Part shown: positions 7,028 to 13,869 of the stretch, piece after piece
Layout: each line of letters begins with the position of its first letter
Position numbering within the stretch: position 1 is the stretch's first letter
Origin: a virus
DNA length: 25,553 nt
IMG/VR virus record: IMGVR_UViG_3300025112_000166
Span: 1-25,553 of that record
Strand: one strand, 5' to 3'
Notes under the pieces: generated by a model
The model's input: only the letters and a program-made list of their open reading frames with translations
What the model was told of the DNA's origin: nothing
Database searches by the model: none
Made by a program: the position numbers and the translations under genes

Positions 7028-8647
7028 TTATTCCTCGACACCTAGTTCAACATAAGTGGTGCTGGGATTAAAATAAATTACATTTGCCACATCGGTTGCA
7101 TAACCAACGACCCTCACATAAGCGTTCCCGCCCCCGTTTTCGTGTTTGCCTGTATCGGGGAGACCGCTGGTCATAAAGGATTTGTGCGCAAAACTAGAAC
7201 TACAAACATATACGGGGCCCCCTTTTACAAATGACTCAGAGAACCACGTATGAGCATCAAAATAGCCACGAACTAACATTCCATTCGAATTAGGGTTGCT
7301 ACCAATAGAAATTGCAAGAAGTTGAGTATGACCGCTTCCTGTAGCAGTCGCGGACGCCGAGGTCCATGTGCCAGCGGTATTCAGATAATATAAGCCACCC
7401 GCTTCCAGAGTGGTGGTGGCTGTGCCTAAATATAAGACCTCTCCGCCGCCCGTATCATTAGAAAGGTTTATTGGATTTCCGGCGCCGGTATGATGTACAC
7501 TGAATGAAACTTTAGGCGCCGTAGTGTTAACACCGACTTTAGCAGAACCAGCAGTCGTCGCTCCGCCGACGGCGGTGGGGCCCACCAGGGTGGTTGTATC
7601 GCCACTAAATACAGCATTCCCAGCGATAGTCAAACCAGCCGCGCCAGAAAAGGCGCCTGCTGCTGTAATGCTGCCATTTGCTGTCACCAAATTTTGACCG
7701 CTGACGGCGCCGGCACCAGAGACAGTGGTTCCAACAATTATAGAGCCCCCAATAATGCCGTTCCCAGAACCAGATATGGCGCCGGCAGCGCTAATGCTAC
7801 CATTGCGTAACGTCAAACCAGCAGAAGCAGATATGGTGCCATCAGATTTAATCGTCCCGCCGCCATTTCCATCGCCATAGCCATTTGCAATATGCAAGTT
7901 TTGTCCAACTATATCACCAGATGCGCTTATGTCAAGTGAAGCGGTAATGGAACCAGAGGCCTTGATTGCAGAAGCGCGCGACGAGAACAAGGTTTCCCCA
8001 CCAAAAGTGGATCCCAGACCGGCACCATAATCACCACTAGAGGAAAAATAGGCGCCGGCCACCCTATTAGCACCTGAAACGGCCGTGCCAGCAACCACGG
8101 TTGTGTTCACCGCCAAATTTTTCCCTTCGATAAGTTGGGAGGCAGAAACGTTATTACCTGCTATCACATTCGCCGCACCGGAAATAACTCCCGTATTGGT
8201 GATGGAACCGTGTGCCAATGTTATACTTTGGCCCAATATTGGGCCGGATGCACTTATAGCCACAGAAGCAGTGATTGACCCCGAGGCCTTGATTGCAGAA
8301 GCGGGCGCTGAAAACAAGGTTTCGCCGCCGAAAGTTGAGCCCAAACCAGCACCATAGTCGCCGCTAGAGGAGAAATAGGCGGCTGCCACCCTATTGGCAC
8401 CTGAAATAGCTGTGCCGGCAACCACAGTTGTATTTACTGCCAAATTTTTCCCTTCGATAAGCTGGGAGGCAGAAACATTATTGCCTGCTATCACATTCGC
8501 CGCGCCAGAAACAACTCCTGTATTGCTGATCTTGCCGTGCGCCAATGTTATGTCTTGGCCTAATATTGGGCCAGAGCCAGTAATACTTCCATCTGCCTCT
8601 ATGCTACCTGATGCCTCAAAAGATCCAGTTTGAAATTTATAAGCCAT
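7028..8647 (-). CDS. Repeat-built fibre-like structural protein (downstream copy)
   Basis: The 539-residue protein begins MAYKFQTGSFEASGSIEADG. For about 330 residues it is made of short repeats of the type 'I..G..S..G.ISG' rich in Gly, Ala and Ser, the pattern of a beta-helical or triple-stranded fibre shaft. Two copies of the 'YFSSSGDYGAGLGST' cassette sit about 109 residues apart. The last ~170 residues are a distinct globular domain containing 'EAGGLYYLNTAGTWTSAS' and 'SNGMLVRGYFDAHTW', seen (from memory) at the end of many marine phage structural proteins. It lies 20 bases after the larger paralogue, with which it shares long DNA stretches. It has an ATG start. Probably a trimeric fibre or head/tail appendage; receptor unknown. 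Confidence 0.65.
   Translation of the reverse strand: MAYKFQTGSFEASGSIEADGSITGSGPILGQDITLAHGKISNTGVVSGAANVIAGNNVSASQLIEGKNLAVNTTVVAGTAISGANRVAAAYFSSSGDYGAGLGSTFGGETLFSAPASAIKASGSITASVAISASGPILGQSITLAHGSITNTGVISGAANVIAGNNVSASQLIEGKNLAVNTTVVAGTAVSGANRVAGAYFSSSGDYGAGLGSTFGGETLFSSRASAIKASGSITASLDISASGDIVGQNLHIANGYGDGNGGGTIKSDGTISASAGLTLRNGSISAAGAISGSGNGIIGGSIIVGTTVSGAGAVSGQNLVTANGSITAAGAFSGAAGLTIAGNAVFSGDTTTLVGPTAVGGATTAGSAKVGVNTTAPKVSFSVHHTGAGNPINLSNDTGGGEVLYLGTATTTLEAGGLYYLNTAGTWTSASATATGSGHTQLLAISIGSNPNSNGMLVRGYFDAHTWFSESFVKGGPVYVCSSSFAHKSFMTSGLPDTGKHENGGGNAYVRVVGYATDVANVIYFNPSTTYVELGVEE
7983..8378. repeat. Direct repeats in downstream fibre gene (two cassette copies)
   Basis: A roughly 70-base unit encoding YFSSSGDYGAGLGSTFGGE starts near 7983 and again near 8310, a spacing of 327 bases (109 codons). 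The intervening sequence is also repeated further on (around 8385-8570), so the whole is a tandem duplication with scattered substitutions. The same unit occurs three times in the neighbouring fibre gene. Confidence 0.8.
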
Positions 8648-8667
8648 TTAGTTTTCTATCCTTTTCA

Positions 8668-10503
8668 TTAGAATACCATCCAGCTCGTGCCACTAGTAAT
8701 TAGTTGCACAGATGCTCCCGGTGTTGTTAAATATATCTCTCCGGCGCCATCAATATTATCGCCCGGATAGTACGGTGTAATAATTTTTACATTATGATTC
8801 ATATGGTAAGGGGTGAATTTACCAACAGCGGCTCTCTTGATAAAGAAACAACTCCCCGACCTAATATCTTCTGCACCAGTTCCCAACCTTGGTAGTTCCA
8901 AGGTTATAACGCCGCCGCCAGAGCAATTAATGTACATATCGCCATGCTCAGGCTTCAAAAACCCAACTTGGGCGGCGTTTATTGTCCCAGTGGGCTTTAC
9001 ATTATATTGGAAAGTGGCGCCGAGGATCTGGCCGTACTCGTTGATAATTTCGTTATTGTTGATTGTCAGCGATTGTCCAACTAGGGAGCCGGCTCCTGAA
9101 ACATTAACTAACGAAACTATATTACTTCCAGTGATTGACCCCGAAGCTTTGATTGCAGAGAATGGCGCTGAAAATAATGTTTCACCGCCGAAAGTGGAGC
9201 CCAAGCCAGCGCCATAATCACCACTAGAGGAGAAATAGGCGCCTGCCACCCTATTGGCACCCGAAATAGCAGTGCCAGCAACCACAGTTGTATTCACTGC
9301 CAAGTTTCTACCGAGTACACCAATAGAAGCAGAAACATCATTACCTGCTATTACATTAGCAGCGCCAGAAACAATTCCTGTCGCACTAATAGAGCCATGG
9401 CCAACTACTAGATTTTGACCGCTGATTGTGCCGGCACCAGAGAGCGTGCTTCCAGCTACAATACTGGCAGCGCCAGAAACAATTCCCGTATTGGTGATGG
9501 AACCGTGTGCCAATGTTATACTTTGGCCCAATATTGGACCGGATGCACTTATGGCCACAGAAGCGGTAATAGAGCCAGAGGCTTTGATTGCAGAAGCGGG
9601 CGCTGAAAATAATGTTTCGCCGCCGAAAGTGGATCCCAGGCCAGCACCATAATCACCACTAGAGGAGAAATAGGCGGCTGCCGCCCTATTAGCACCTGAA
9701 ATAGCCGTGCCGGCAACCACAGTTGTACTTACTGCTAGATTTTGACCGCTGATTGCGCCAGCACCAGAGAGCGTGCTTCCAGCTACAATACTGGCAGCGC
9801 CAGAAACAATTCCTGTCGCACTAATAGAGCCATGGCCAACTACTAGATTTTGACCGCTGATTGCGCCAGCACCAGAGAGCGTGCTTCCAGCTACAATACT
9901 GGCAGCACCAGAAATAATTCCCGTATTGTTGATGGAGCCATGTGCCAATGTTATACTTTGGCCCAATATTGGACCGGATGCACTTATGGCCACAGAAGCA
10001 GTAATGGAGCCAGAGGCCTTGATTGCAGAAGCGGGCGCTGAAAATAATGTTTCGCCGCCAATAGTAGAGCCCAGGCCGGCGCCATAGTCGCCACTAGAAG
10101 AGAAATAGCCGGCCCCAATTTTGGCAGCACCAGAAATAGACGGTGTCGTCCCCACCACGGGGCCAGCGCCTATTGATATTGTTCCAGTAAACTGATGGAG
10201 ATCGTCCGCGGTATCCCCAAACTTTGAAGCGCCGCTTGAAGAAAATACAGTAACGTGTTTGTGAGATAAAGTGGTAACATACATCCCATGGGCAAATATT
10301 GACCCAGAAACATCTAGAGTGCCTGTAAGTTTTAGTGTATGGTGGTCGGTAACGGTCGCAGATCCGGTAGGATCCCCAGAAGACGTCAAAAAGACAAGAC
10401 GGTTGCTACCGGTAAAATAATTATCGTCTTCTAGATACTGTAAAGATCCAGTTGGACCACTCCCTGTGGAAAGGTGAGCGCCTACGTATGCCCAGCCACC
10501 CAT
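8668..10503 (-). CDS. Repeat-built fibre-like structural protein (upstream copy)
   Basis: The 611-residue protein has a unique N-terminus with 'GSLQYLEDDNYFTGSNRLVF' and 'KHVTVFSSSGASKFGDTADD', the latter common in large marine phage fibre proteins. Next comes a shaft of about 340 residues of Gly/Ala/Ser-rich repeats with three YFSSSGDYGAG cassettes spaced exactly 145 codons. The C-terminal ~110 residues are non-repetitive ('KPEHGDMYINCSGGGVITLE' ... 'GTSWMVF') and probably form a terminal knob. The ATG start has an AGGGG SD, six bases after the stop of the small upstream structural gene. Shared cassettes with the next gene point to gene duplication or recombination. It may be a fibre or a head decoration; the position among head genes leaves this open. 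Confidence 0.65.
   Translation of the reverse strand: MGGWAYVGAHLSTGSGPTGSLQYLEDDNYFTGSNRLVFLTSSGDPTGSATVTDHHTLKLTGTLDVSGSIFAHGMYVTTLSHKHVTVFSSSGASKFGDTADDLHQFTGTISIGAGPVVGTTPSISGAAKIGAGYFSSSGDYGAGLGSTIGGETLFSAPASAIKASGSITASVAISASGPILGQSITLAHGSINNTGIISGAASIVAGSTLSGAGAISGQNLVVGHGSISATGIVSGAASIVAGSTLSGAGAISGQNLAVSTTVVAGTAISGANRAAAAYFSSSGDYGAGLGSTFGGETLFSAPASAIKASGSITASVAISASGPILGQSITLAHGSITNTGIVSGAASIVAGSTLSGAGTISGQNLVVGHGSISATGIVSGAANVIAGNDVSASIGVLGRNLAVNTTVVAGTAISGANRVAGAYFSSSGDYGAGLGSTFGGETLFSAPFSAIKASGSITGSNIVSLVNVSGAGSLVGQSLTINNNEIINEYGQILGATFQYNVKPTGTINAAQVGFLKPEHGDMYINCSGGGVITLELPRLGTGAEDIRSGSCFFIKRAAVGKFTPYHMNHNVKIITPYYPGDNIDGAGEIYLTTPGASVQLITSGTSWMVF
9170..10108. repeat. 435-base tandem repeat in upstream fibre gene
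   Basis: The cassette encoding YFSSSGDYGAGLGST begins near 9170, 9605 and 10040, giving two exact 435-base steps (145 codons, in frame). Substitutions are scattered and mostly conservative. Within it, a 108-base (36-codon) sub-unit beginning TAGATTTTGACC starts near 9736 and again near 9844, with another copy near 9409, exactly 435 bases before 9844. Confidence 0.85.
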
Positions 10504-10509
10504 AGTTCG

Positions 10510-10968
10510 TTAAACCCCTACGCTGCCGGTCCAGTTCGTATAGCTAGCGCTTACAGGGTCTGGCGATATACTAGGATTGTTGATCGCCCCTTGATTAATA
10601 AATGTTAGGCCAGCCACAACAATAGCATGGTTAGAACCGCTTATCCACACCTCTGTTAATTTTAGATCAAGTGGGCCTACTTGGCCGGGGCCCGTGGTGG
10701 TACCAGAGGCGGGGCACAAAAAATACCCTGTATTATTATGAAGCTCGGCTTCGAGCGAAGCAGAAGAAAATCCCACACGCAGTTCCGAAGCGCCTTCGTT
10801 CTGAATCATAACCCACTTGGTTACATTAGGAAATTGTATTTTAACAGGGCCGCCTACATTTCCACAGTTTACAGCACCCGTAACGAACGGTTTTCCTGAA
10901 ACTTGATAAGACCCTACATTTTGTAATCCAGCTCTGTATTGATAAGTTGGGTTCGATGGGTGTGTCAT
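10510..10968 (-). CDS. Small virion-type structural protein
   Basis: This is a 152-residue beta-rich protein. It opens MTHPSNPTYQYRAGLQNVG and soon has 'SYQVSGKPFVTGAVNCG', a segment I associate with small structural proteins of marine tailed phages. The middle ('FPNVTKWVMIQNEGASELRV') predicts a jelly-roll or beta-sandwich, and the C-terminal part is Ser/Asn/Pro-rich. No catalytic motif or signal peptide is visible. An SD (GGAG) precedes the ATG. It heads the fibre block, directly after bS21, and is followed within six bases by the large fibre gene. A head-decoration or fibre-base role is plausible but unproven. Confidence 0.5.
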   Translation of the reverse strand: MTHPSNPTYQYRAGLQNVGSYQVSGKPFVTGAVNCGNVGGPVKIQFPNVTKWVMIQNEGASELRVGFSSASLEAELHNNTGYFLCPASGTTTGPGQVGPLDLKLTEVWISGSNHAIVVAGLTFINQGAINNPSISPDPVSASYTNWTGSVGV

Positions 10969-10986
10969 TAATATTTCTCCAGCTAT

Positions 10987-11004
10987 ACTTAAATAGTATT
11001 AAGT
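10987..11004 (-). other. Small hairpin between bS21 and structural gene
   Basis: Arms ACTTAA (10987-10992) and TTAAGT (10999-11004) pair around a 6-base loop in the 42-base spacer after the bS21 stop codon. It is AT-only apart from the two end C-G pairs, and has no U-run. It is more likely incidental or a weak processing signal than a terminator. Confidence 0.25.
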
Positions 11005-11010
11005 TTGTAA

Positions 11011-11226
11011 CTAATTCCTTTTATTGCTTTTTCTTTCAAGGCGTTCGCGCTCTCGGATAGCCTTTCTTCGTTTTATTTTTCTTTTAACAGATGGCTTTAT
11101 ATAGTGTGAGCATCTTTCACGATAACTTTCTAAGACTCGCTCCTTTTTAACTTTTTTTATAAAGCGTCTGATCAGCCTATCTGAATTTTCACGTGGGCGC
11201 GCGCAAACACTAACATTAATAGCCAC
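11011..11226 (-). CDS. rpsU: Phage-encoded 30S ribosomal protein bS21
   Basis: The 71-residue, very basic protein matches bacterial bS21. It has the 'RENSDRLIRRFIKKVKKERV' segment (the family has RENEPFDVALRRFKR..EKAGVL), then 'SYRERCSHYIKPSVKRK' (family: R.REFYEKPs.kRK) and a C-terminal Lys/Arg helix. bS21 sits on the 30S platform near the anti-SD end of 16S rRNA and helps initiation. The start is GTG (11224-11226) with an AGGA SD overlapping the stop codon of the upstream gene. An eight- to ten-residue N-terminal lead (MAINVSVCAR) precedes the conserved core. It is embedded in the late head operon, so it is probably made together with virion proteins. Phage bS21 genes are known from marine and large phages. 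Confidence 0.9.
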   Translation of the reverse strand: MAINVSVCARPRENSDRLIRRFIKKVKKERVLESYRERCSHYIKPSVKRKIKRRKAIRERERLERKSNKRN

Positions 11227-11235
11227 TGAATATTC

Positions 11236-11682
11236 CTATTTCCCAGATTCTACATGCGCTTTCCAGTGCTTGCCAACTGCACCGAATAAGCCGTCTATAT
11301 TAACGCCCTGATCTGTAGCCTCAACATGTGCTAGGGGGCCTTCGTAAGGTATTGGCGCGCCAGGAGCAGGACCCCCAGATGACAAGGGACTTGTACCTTC
11401 AAAAAGGTTAATGCCGTTGTAAGAATCTTTTCCTATTGCATCCAAAAGTTTCTTTTTGTGTGCGTTGAATTTCTCTTTTTGCTCTCTGATTGACCGTTGA
11501 CGAGCCTCGTCGGACTGAATATTTGATTTACTTTGTGGCTGAGATTCAACAATTTGAGCGGCGCGCAGACCGGTAGTCACCTCCGATATAATTCCTGATA
11601 ATACGCCGTCTTCAAACATCACCTCCTTTATACATTCTTTTATTAAGGGCTTAAGAATTTCTTTTAATTGTTTTTTATTCAT
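11236..11682 (-). CDS. Small protein co-encoded with prohead protease, unknown function
   Basis: The 148-residue protein opens with a Lys/Glu amphipathic helix (MNKKQLKEILKPLIKECIKE), continues 'VMFEDGVLSGIISEVTTGLR', then a charged helical linker ('RQRSIREQKEKFNAHKKKLL'). It ends in a Gly/Pro-rich stretch before a short tail with 'GVNIDGLFGAVGKHWKAHVE'. Its ATG directly abuts the stop of the protease gene (TAGATG), with a GAGG SD inside the protease C-terminus, so the two are translationally coupled. Contiguity with the protease and upstream head genes suggests a prohead core or assembly factor. An I-S-E motif is present, so it might itself be a protease substrate. Not recognised with certainty. 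Confidence 0.55.
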   Translation of the reverse strand: MNKKQLKEILKPLIKECIKEVMFEDGVLSGIISEVTTGLRAAQIVESQPQSKSNIQSDEARQRSIREQKEKFNAHKKKLLDAIGKDSYNGINLFEGTSPLSSGGPAPGAPIPYEGPLAHVEATDQGVNIDGLFGAVGKHWKAHVESGK

Positions 11683-12297
11683 CTAGTCCTCTAAAATTTC
11701 ATTTAATACGCGGTTAATTCTGTCTGCCTTTGTAAAGACCTCGTTGATTCTGTTTTTGTTTTCTCGCATCATAAACGCGCCAGGGGTGGAGGGCTCTGAT
11801 ACCATATCAAAACAGATTAATTGAAAATCGTCTTCGACCATGGTTTTTCCTGCACTTTCAGTAACAGAGCCCAAACCACGAGAAGAGATTCCAATAGATA
11901 CTCCCGAATCCACCAAAGAACGGAGGATGCCGCCAGATGGGGTATCCAAAACCTTCATTTTACCCATAACTTTGTTGGTATCCATCCAGATATCTGTTAT
12001 TTGATGAGAGACGTTTCTAAGATTGATAACCGAATCTTCCGGGTGATCAAGTTCACCCAGTGCTCGGTTATCTTTTACTAGTTTTTTATAGTTTTTAACC
12101 TCTCTTTCCAATATTGCTTGAGGATAAATGCGCCCGTTGCCATTTTGTGTTTCTGCCATTTGCATCATACCAGACAACATCATGCCACCTTCGGCAACAA
12201 ATTTCTTTTCAGCTTCTGTAAGGAGATCCTGACAGGAGCCCCCATCGCAAAGCTCATAATATTCTCGGAGAAGTTGTTGGGTCATTCCGACGCCCAT
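11683..12297 (-). CDS. gp21: Prohead core protease (T4 gp21-like)
   Basis: This is a 204-residue serine protease of the herpesvirus-assemblin-like fold that matures the prohead by cutting scaffold, capsid and core proteins. The conserved landmarks are 'NGNGRIYPQAILEREV' (about 52-67), 'ALGELDHPED' with catalytic His85, and 'VSIGISSRGLGS' containing the nucleophile Ser138/139. After these comes 'ICFDMVSEPSTPGAFM'. Length matches T4 gp21 (212). The start is ambiguous: the first ATG (12295-12297) overlaps the previous gene by 16 bases, and a second ATG four codons on gives MTQQLLREYY. It is immediately upstream of the small unknown at 11236 and bS21. Confidence 0.9.
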   Translation of the reverse strand: MGVGMTQQLLREYYELCDGGSCQDLLTEAEKKFVAEGGMMLSGMMQMAETQNGNGRIYPQAILEREVKNYKKLVKDNRALGELDHPEDSVINLRNVSHQITDIWMDTNKVMGKMKVLDTPSGGILRSLVDSGVSIGISSRGLGSVTESAGKTMVEDDFQLICFDMVSEPSTPGAFMMRENKNRINEVFTKADRINRVLNEILED

Positions 12298-12950
12298 GGC
12301 GATATATTTTCAGGCTCGGGGAGCGCGCCGAGCGTCTGCGCTTGTCGATGCGCGGCTTGCTGGATGCGACCGGTGCCCCTACCGACACGGCGAGACCGCG
12401 GAGAACCGACATGCATAAGGAAAGCCCGTCGGGCGTTCCTTAGCTCCACTTTCATTCTGGTATTATTTTCTTTCTGCTCTCTTCTTACCAATAGTTTTTC
12501 AATGGCCTGCCCGGCCGGTGAACCTACGAGGCCCTCGGGATCTTCTTCATATGTTGGAGAGGTGTAGGCCGGCGGAAACGCGGCCTTTGGCTCGCCCGCG
12601 GCGGGATTGCTCCAGGGTCTGGTCCGTTTTTCAAGTTCTTTACGAGTCATGCCGGGCTTCTCCTTGCCCGGTAAACCGGAGCCAACGGGGACCGGTCCTC
12701 TATATGGTCTTGAAGGTACGTGTACTTCGCCCGACTGTCCAGTCTTCGGTGAGGCCTCTATTATCTGATATACAAATTCAACCAATTCTTGATTGGTAAA
12801 GCCATGCCTTAAAAGTGGAACTTCTAATCGTTTTGCTAATTCCTCAATAGCTGGATCTACCGCCTCTAGTAAAATTTCTCTATCGCGATCAGCCGTCTCA
12901 TGCAAGAAATATCTTGGATCAATTCTTTTCTTATTTTTTTTATACCTCAT
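12282..12950 (-). CDS. KRIDPRYFL-motif protein with basic tail; candidate prohead core protein
   Basis: The 222-residue protein begins MRYKKNKKRIDPRYFLHE, the same opening as the preceding gene's product. Residues 15-60 are helical and acidic. Residues about 70-145 are Pro/Gly-rich and disordered, and about 165-205 are Arg-rich ('RNARRAFLMHVGSPRSRRVG'). Two or more L/I-x-E sites are visible, including L-H-E right after the shared motif. Cutting there by the adjacent gp21-type protease would release a basic fragment, as for T4 internal head proteins (inference). The bases 12300-12720 are clearly GC-richer than flanking genes. The ATG has a GAGGA SD overlapping the previous stop. Function is not recognised. 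Confidence 0.6.
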   Translation of the reverse strand: MRYKKNKKRIDPRYFLHETADRDREILLEAVDPAIEELAKRLEVPLLRHGFTNQELVEFVYQIIEASPKTGQSGEVHVPSRPYRGPVPVGSGLPGKEKPGMTRKELEKRTRPWSNPAAGEPKAAFPPAYTSPTYEEDPEGLVGSPAGQAIEKLLVRREQKENNTRMKVELRNARRAFLMHVGSPRSRRVGRGTGRIQQAAHRQAQTLGALPEPENISPWASE

Positions 12951-12953
12951 GAT

Positions 12954-13478
12954 CTATTCCTCTGAAATCTCTCCTTCGCTGGCTGCAGCGAGGAACTGCC
13001 CTAAAAGTTTGGAAATTGCTCTTTGGTCCGCGGCTAACGCTTCTCGATGTCCTCTAAGAATGCCTAAGATATCTGCGACAGCTTTAGAATCTGTCAAGCC
13101 GAGCTTTTTAGCATCATTTTCTAAATCTTTCAAAGCCTTCCCCATGGGCTTATCAAACTTCAAAAGAAGATTTTCAATCTTTTTCTTGTGAAGGTCAATG
13201 ATCTTTATTTTCTTTCCATAGCCATAAGCCCCCGTGGTGGCTCCTGCTATCGGAGTTTCCTCGGGAACTTTTCCGCCGCCGACCGCGGTGCGGATTGCGG
13301 AGGCTCTTTTGCCAACTGCTTTGCCGGCAGCCCCTACGGCACCCTTGGCTCCTGCGAAGCGACTCCGGAGTCGGTCGAAGACCCCCTCTTCAATTGCTTC
13401 GAGTTCCTTCTGGGTGAGGCCCTGCTCTTCCAAGAAATACCTAGGATCAATTCTTTTTGTATTTTTTCTGCGTGCCAT
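12954..13478 (-). CDS. KRIDPRYFL-motif protein; candidate prohead core protein
   Basis: The 174-residue protein starts MARRKNTKRIDPRYFLEEQG, paralleling the next gene. An Ala/Gly/Lys-rich middle ('AKGAVGAAGKAVGKRASAIR') looks like a flexible basic linker. The C-terminal half is helical ('KKIKIIDLHKKKIENLLLKF'; 'GILRGHREALAADQRAISKL'). L-E-E and I-E-E sites follow the motif, and I-S-E occurs at the C-terminus, all compatible with gp21-type processing. T4 has small core proteins (gp67, gp68, internal proteins) in the equivalent interval between portal and protease. No sequence match to those is claimed. The SD is GAGG before ATG. A gap of only three bases separates it from the next gene. Confidence 0.6.
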   Translation of the reverse strand: MARRKNTKRIDPRYFLEEQGLTQKELEAIEEGVFDRLRSRFAGAKGAVGAAGKAVGKRASAIRTAVGGGKVPEETPIAGATTGAYGYGKKIKIIDLHKKKIENLLLKFDKPMGKALKDLENDAKKLGLTDSKAVADILGILRGHREALAADQRAISKLLGQFLAAASEGEISEE

Positions 13479-13498
13479 TGTATTATCCTCTTAAGCAG

Positions 13499-13549
13499 TC
13501 AACTACCCTTGCAACACCGTCGTACTGGTTGTAACATCCATTTAGTCAT
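13499..13549 (-). CDS. Possible 16-residue micro-protein
   Basis: A short frame starts at ATG 13547-13549 and stops at TGA 13499-13501, giving MTKWMLQPVRRCCKGS. It has one of the best SD sequences in this region (AAAAGGAG, six bases before the ATG), and the membrane-protein stop at 13542-13544 lies inside it. This SD has no other gene to serve, since the next gene has its own GAGG. The peptide is basic with a Cys pair. I do not recognise it. Confidence 0.4.
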   Translation of the reverse strand: MTKWMLQPVRRCCKGS

Positions 13550-13868
13550 GTCGTTCTCCTTTTCCTATTTGTATCCCGTCGTCGCAGATAATCACATTTA
13601 AAGCATATGATGTACCAGAACTCAGGCATCCAAGCAAAAATCCAGTTAAAAGATTATTGCCATCAAAAATAAATAGTTCCGTATAGTTATTAACGCCCCA
13701 TAGAAATACGCCAACCCAAAATCCTATGCACATGGGGCAAGAAAAAAAATAATGTTTAGGTCTAATGCGATCTAAAAGCTTTGAAAAACAAAGCATCTGT
13801 GTAAGTCCATAAGCACAAAGAATGAAAAAAACCAAACTTTCAAGAATGGGCCACATTATGACTTGCAT
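13542..13868 (-). CDS. Small membrane protein with SCPMC motif
   Basis: The 108-residue protein has a hydrophobic helix at about 6-27, a basic loop, then 'FFSCPMCIGFWVGVFLWG' (about 41-58) and a third hydrophobic stretch at about 70-93, ending in a charged tail. The CPxC-x-GFW(V)G motif recurs in small phage membrane proteins (a DUF1360-like pattern, from memory). Its Cys pair could bind a metal or form a disulfide. The start is uncertain because no SD is evident before the first ATG; the fifth residue is also Met. It lies between head-morphogenesis genes, which is odd for a membrane protein. A role in prohead initiation at the membrane or superinfection control are both only guesses. Confidence 0.6.
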   Translation of the reverse strand: MQVIMWPILESLVFFILCAYGLTQMLCFSKLLDRIRPKHYFFSCPMCIGFWVGVFLWGVNNYTELFIFDGNNLLTGFLLGCLSSGTSYALNVIICDDGIQIGKGERHD

Positions 13869-13869
13869 T

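Noticed and set aside
7983-10108. Regularly spaced repeats that could suggest a CRISPR array
   Set aside because: Units are long, in frame, imperfect and continuous with coding sequence of two fibre proteins; no short identical repeats with unique spacers.
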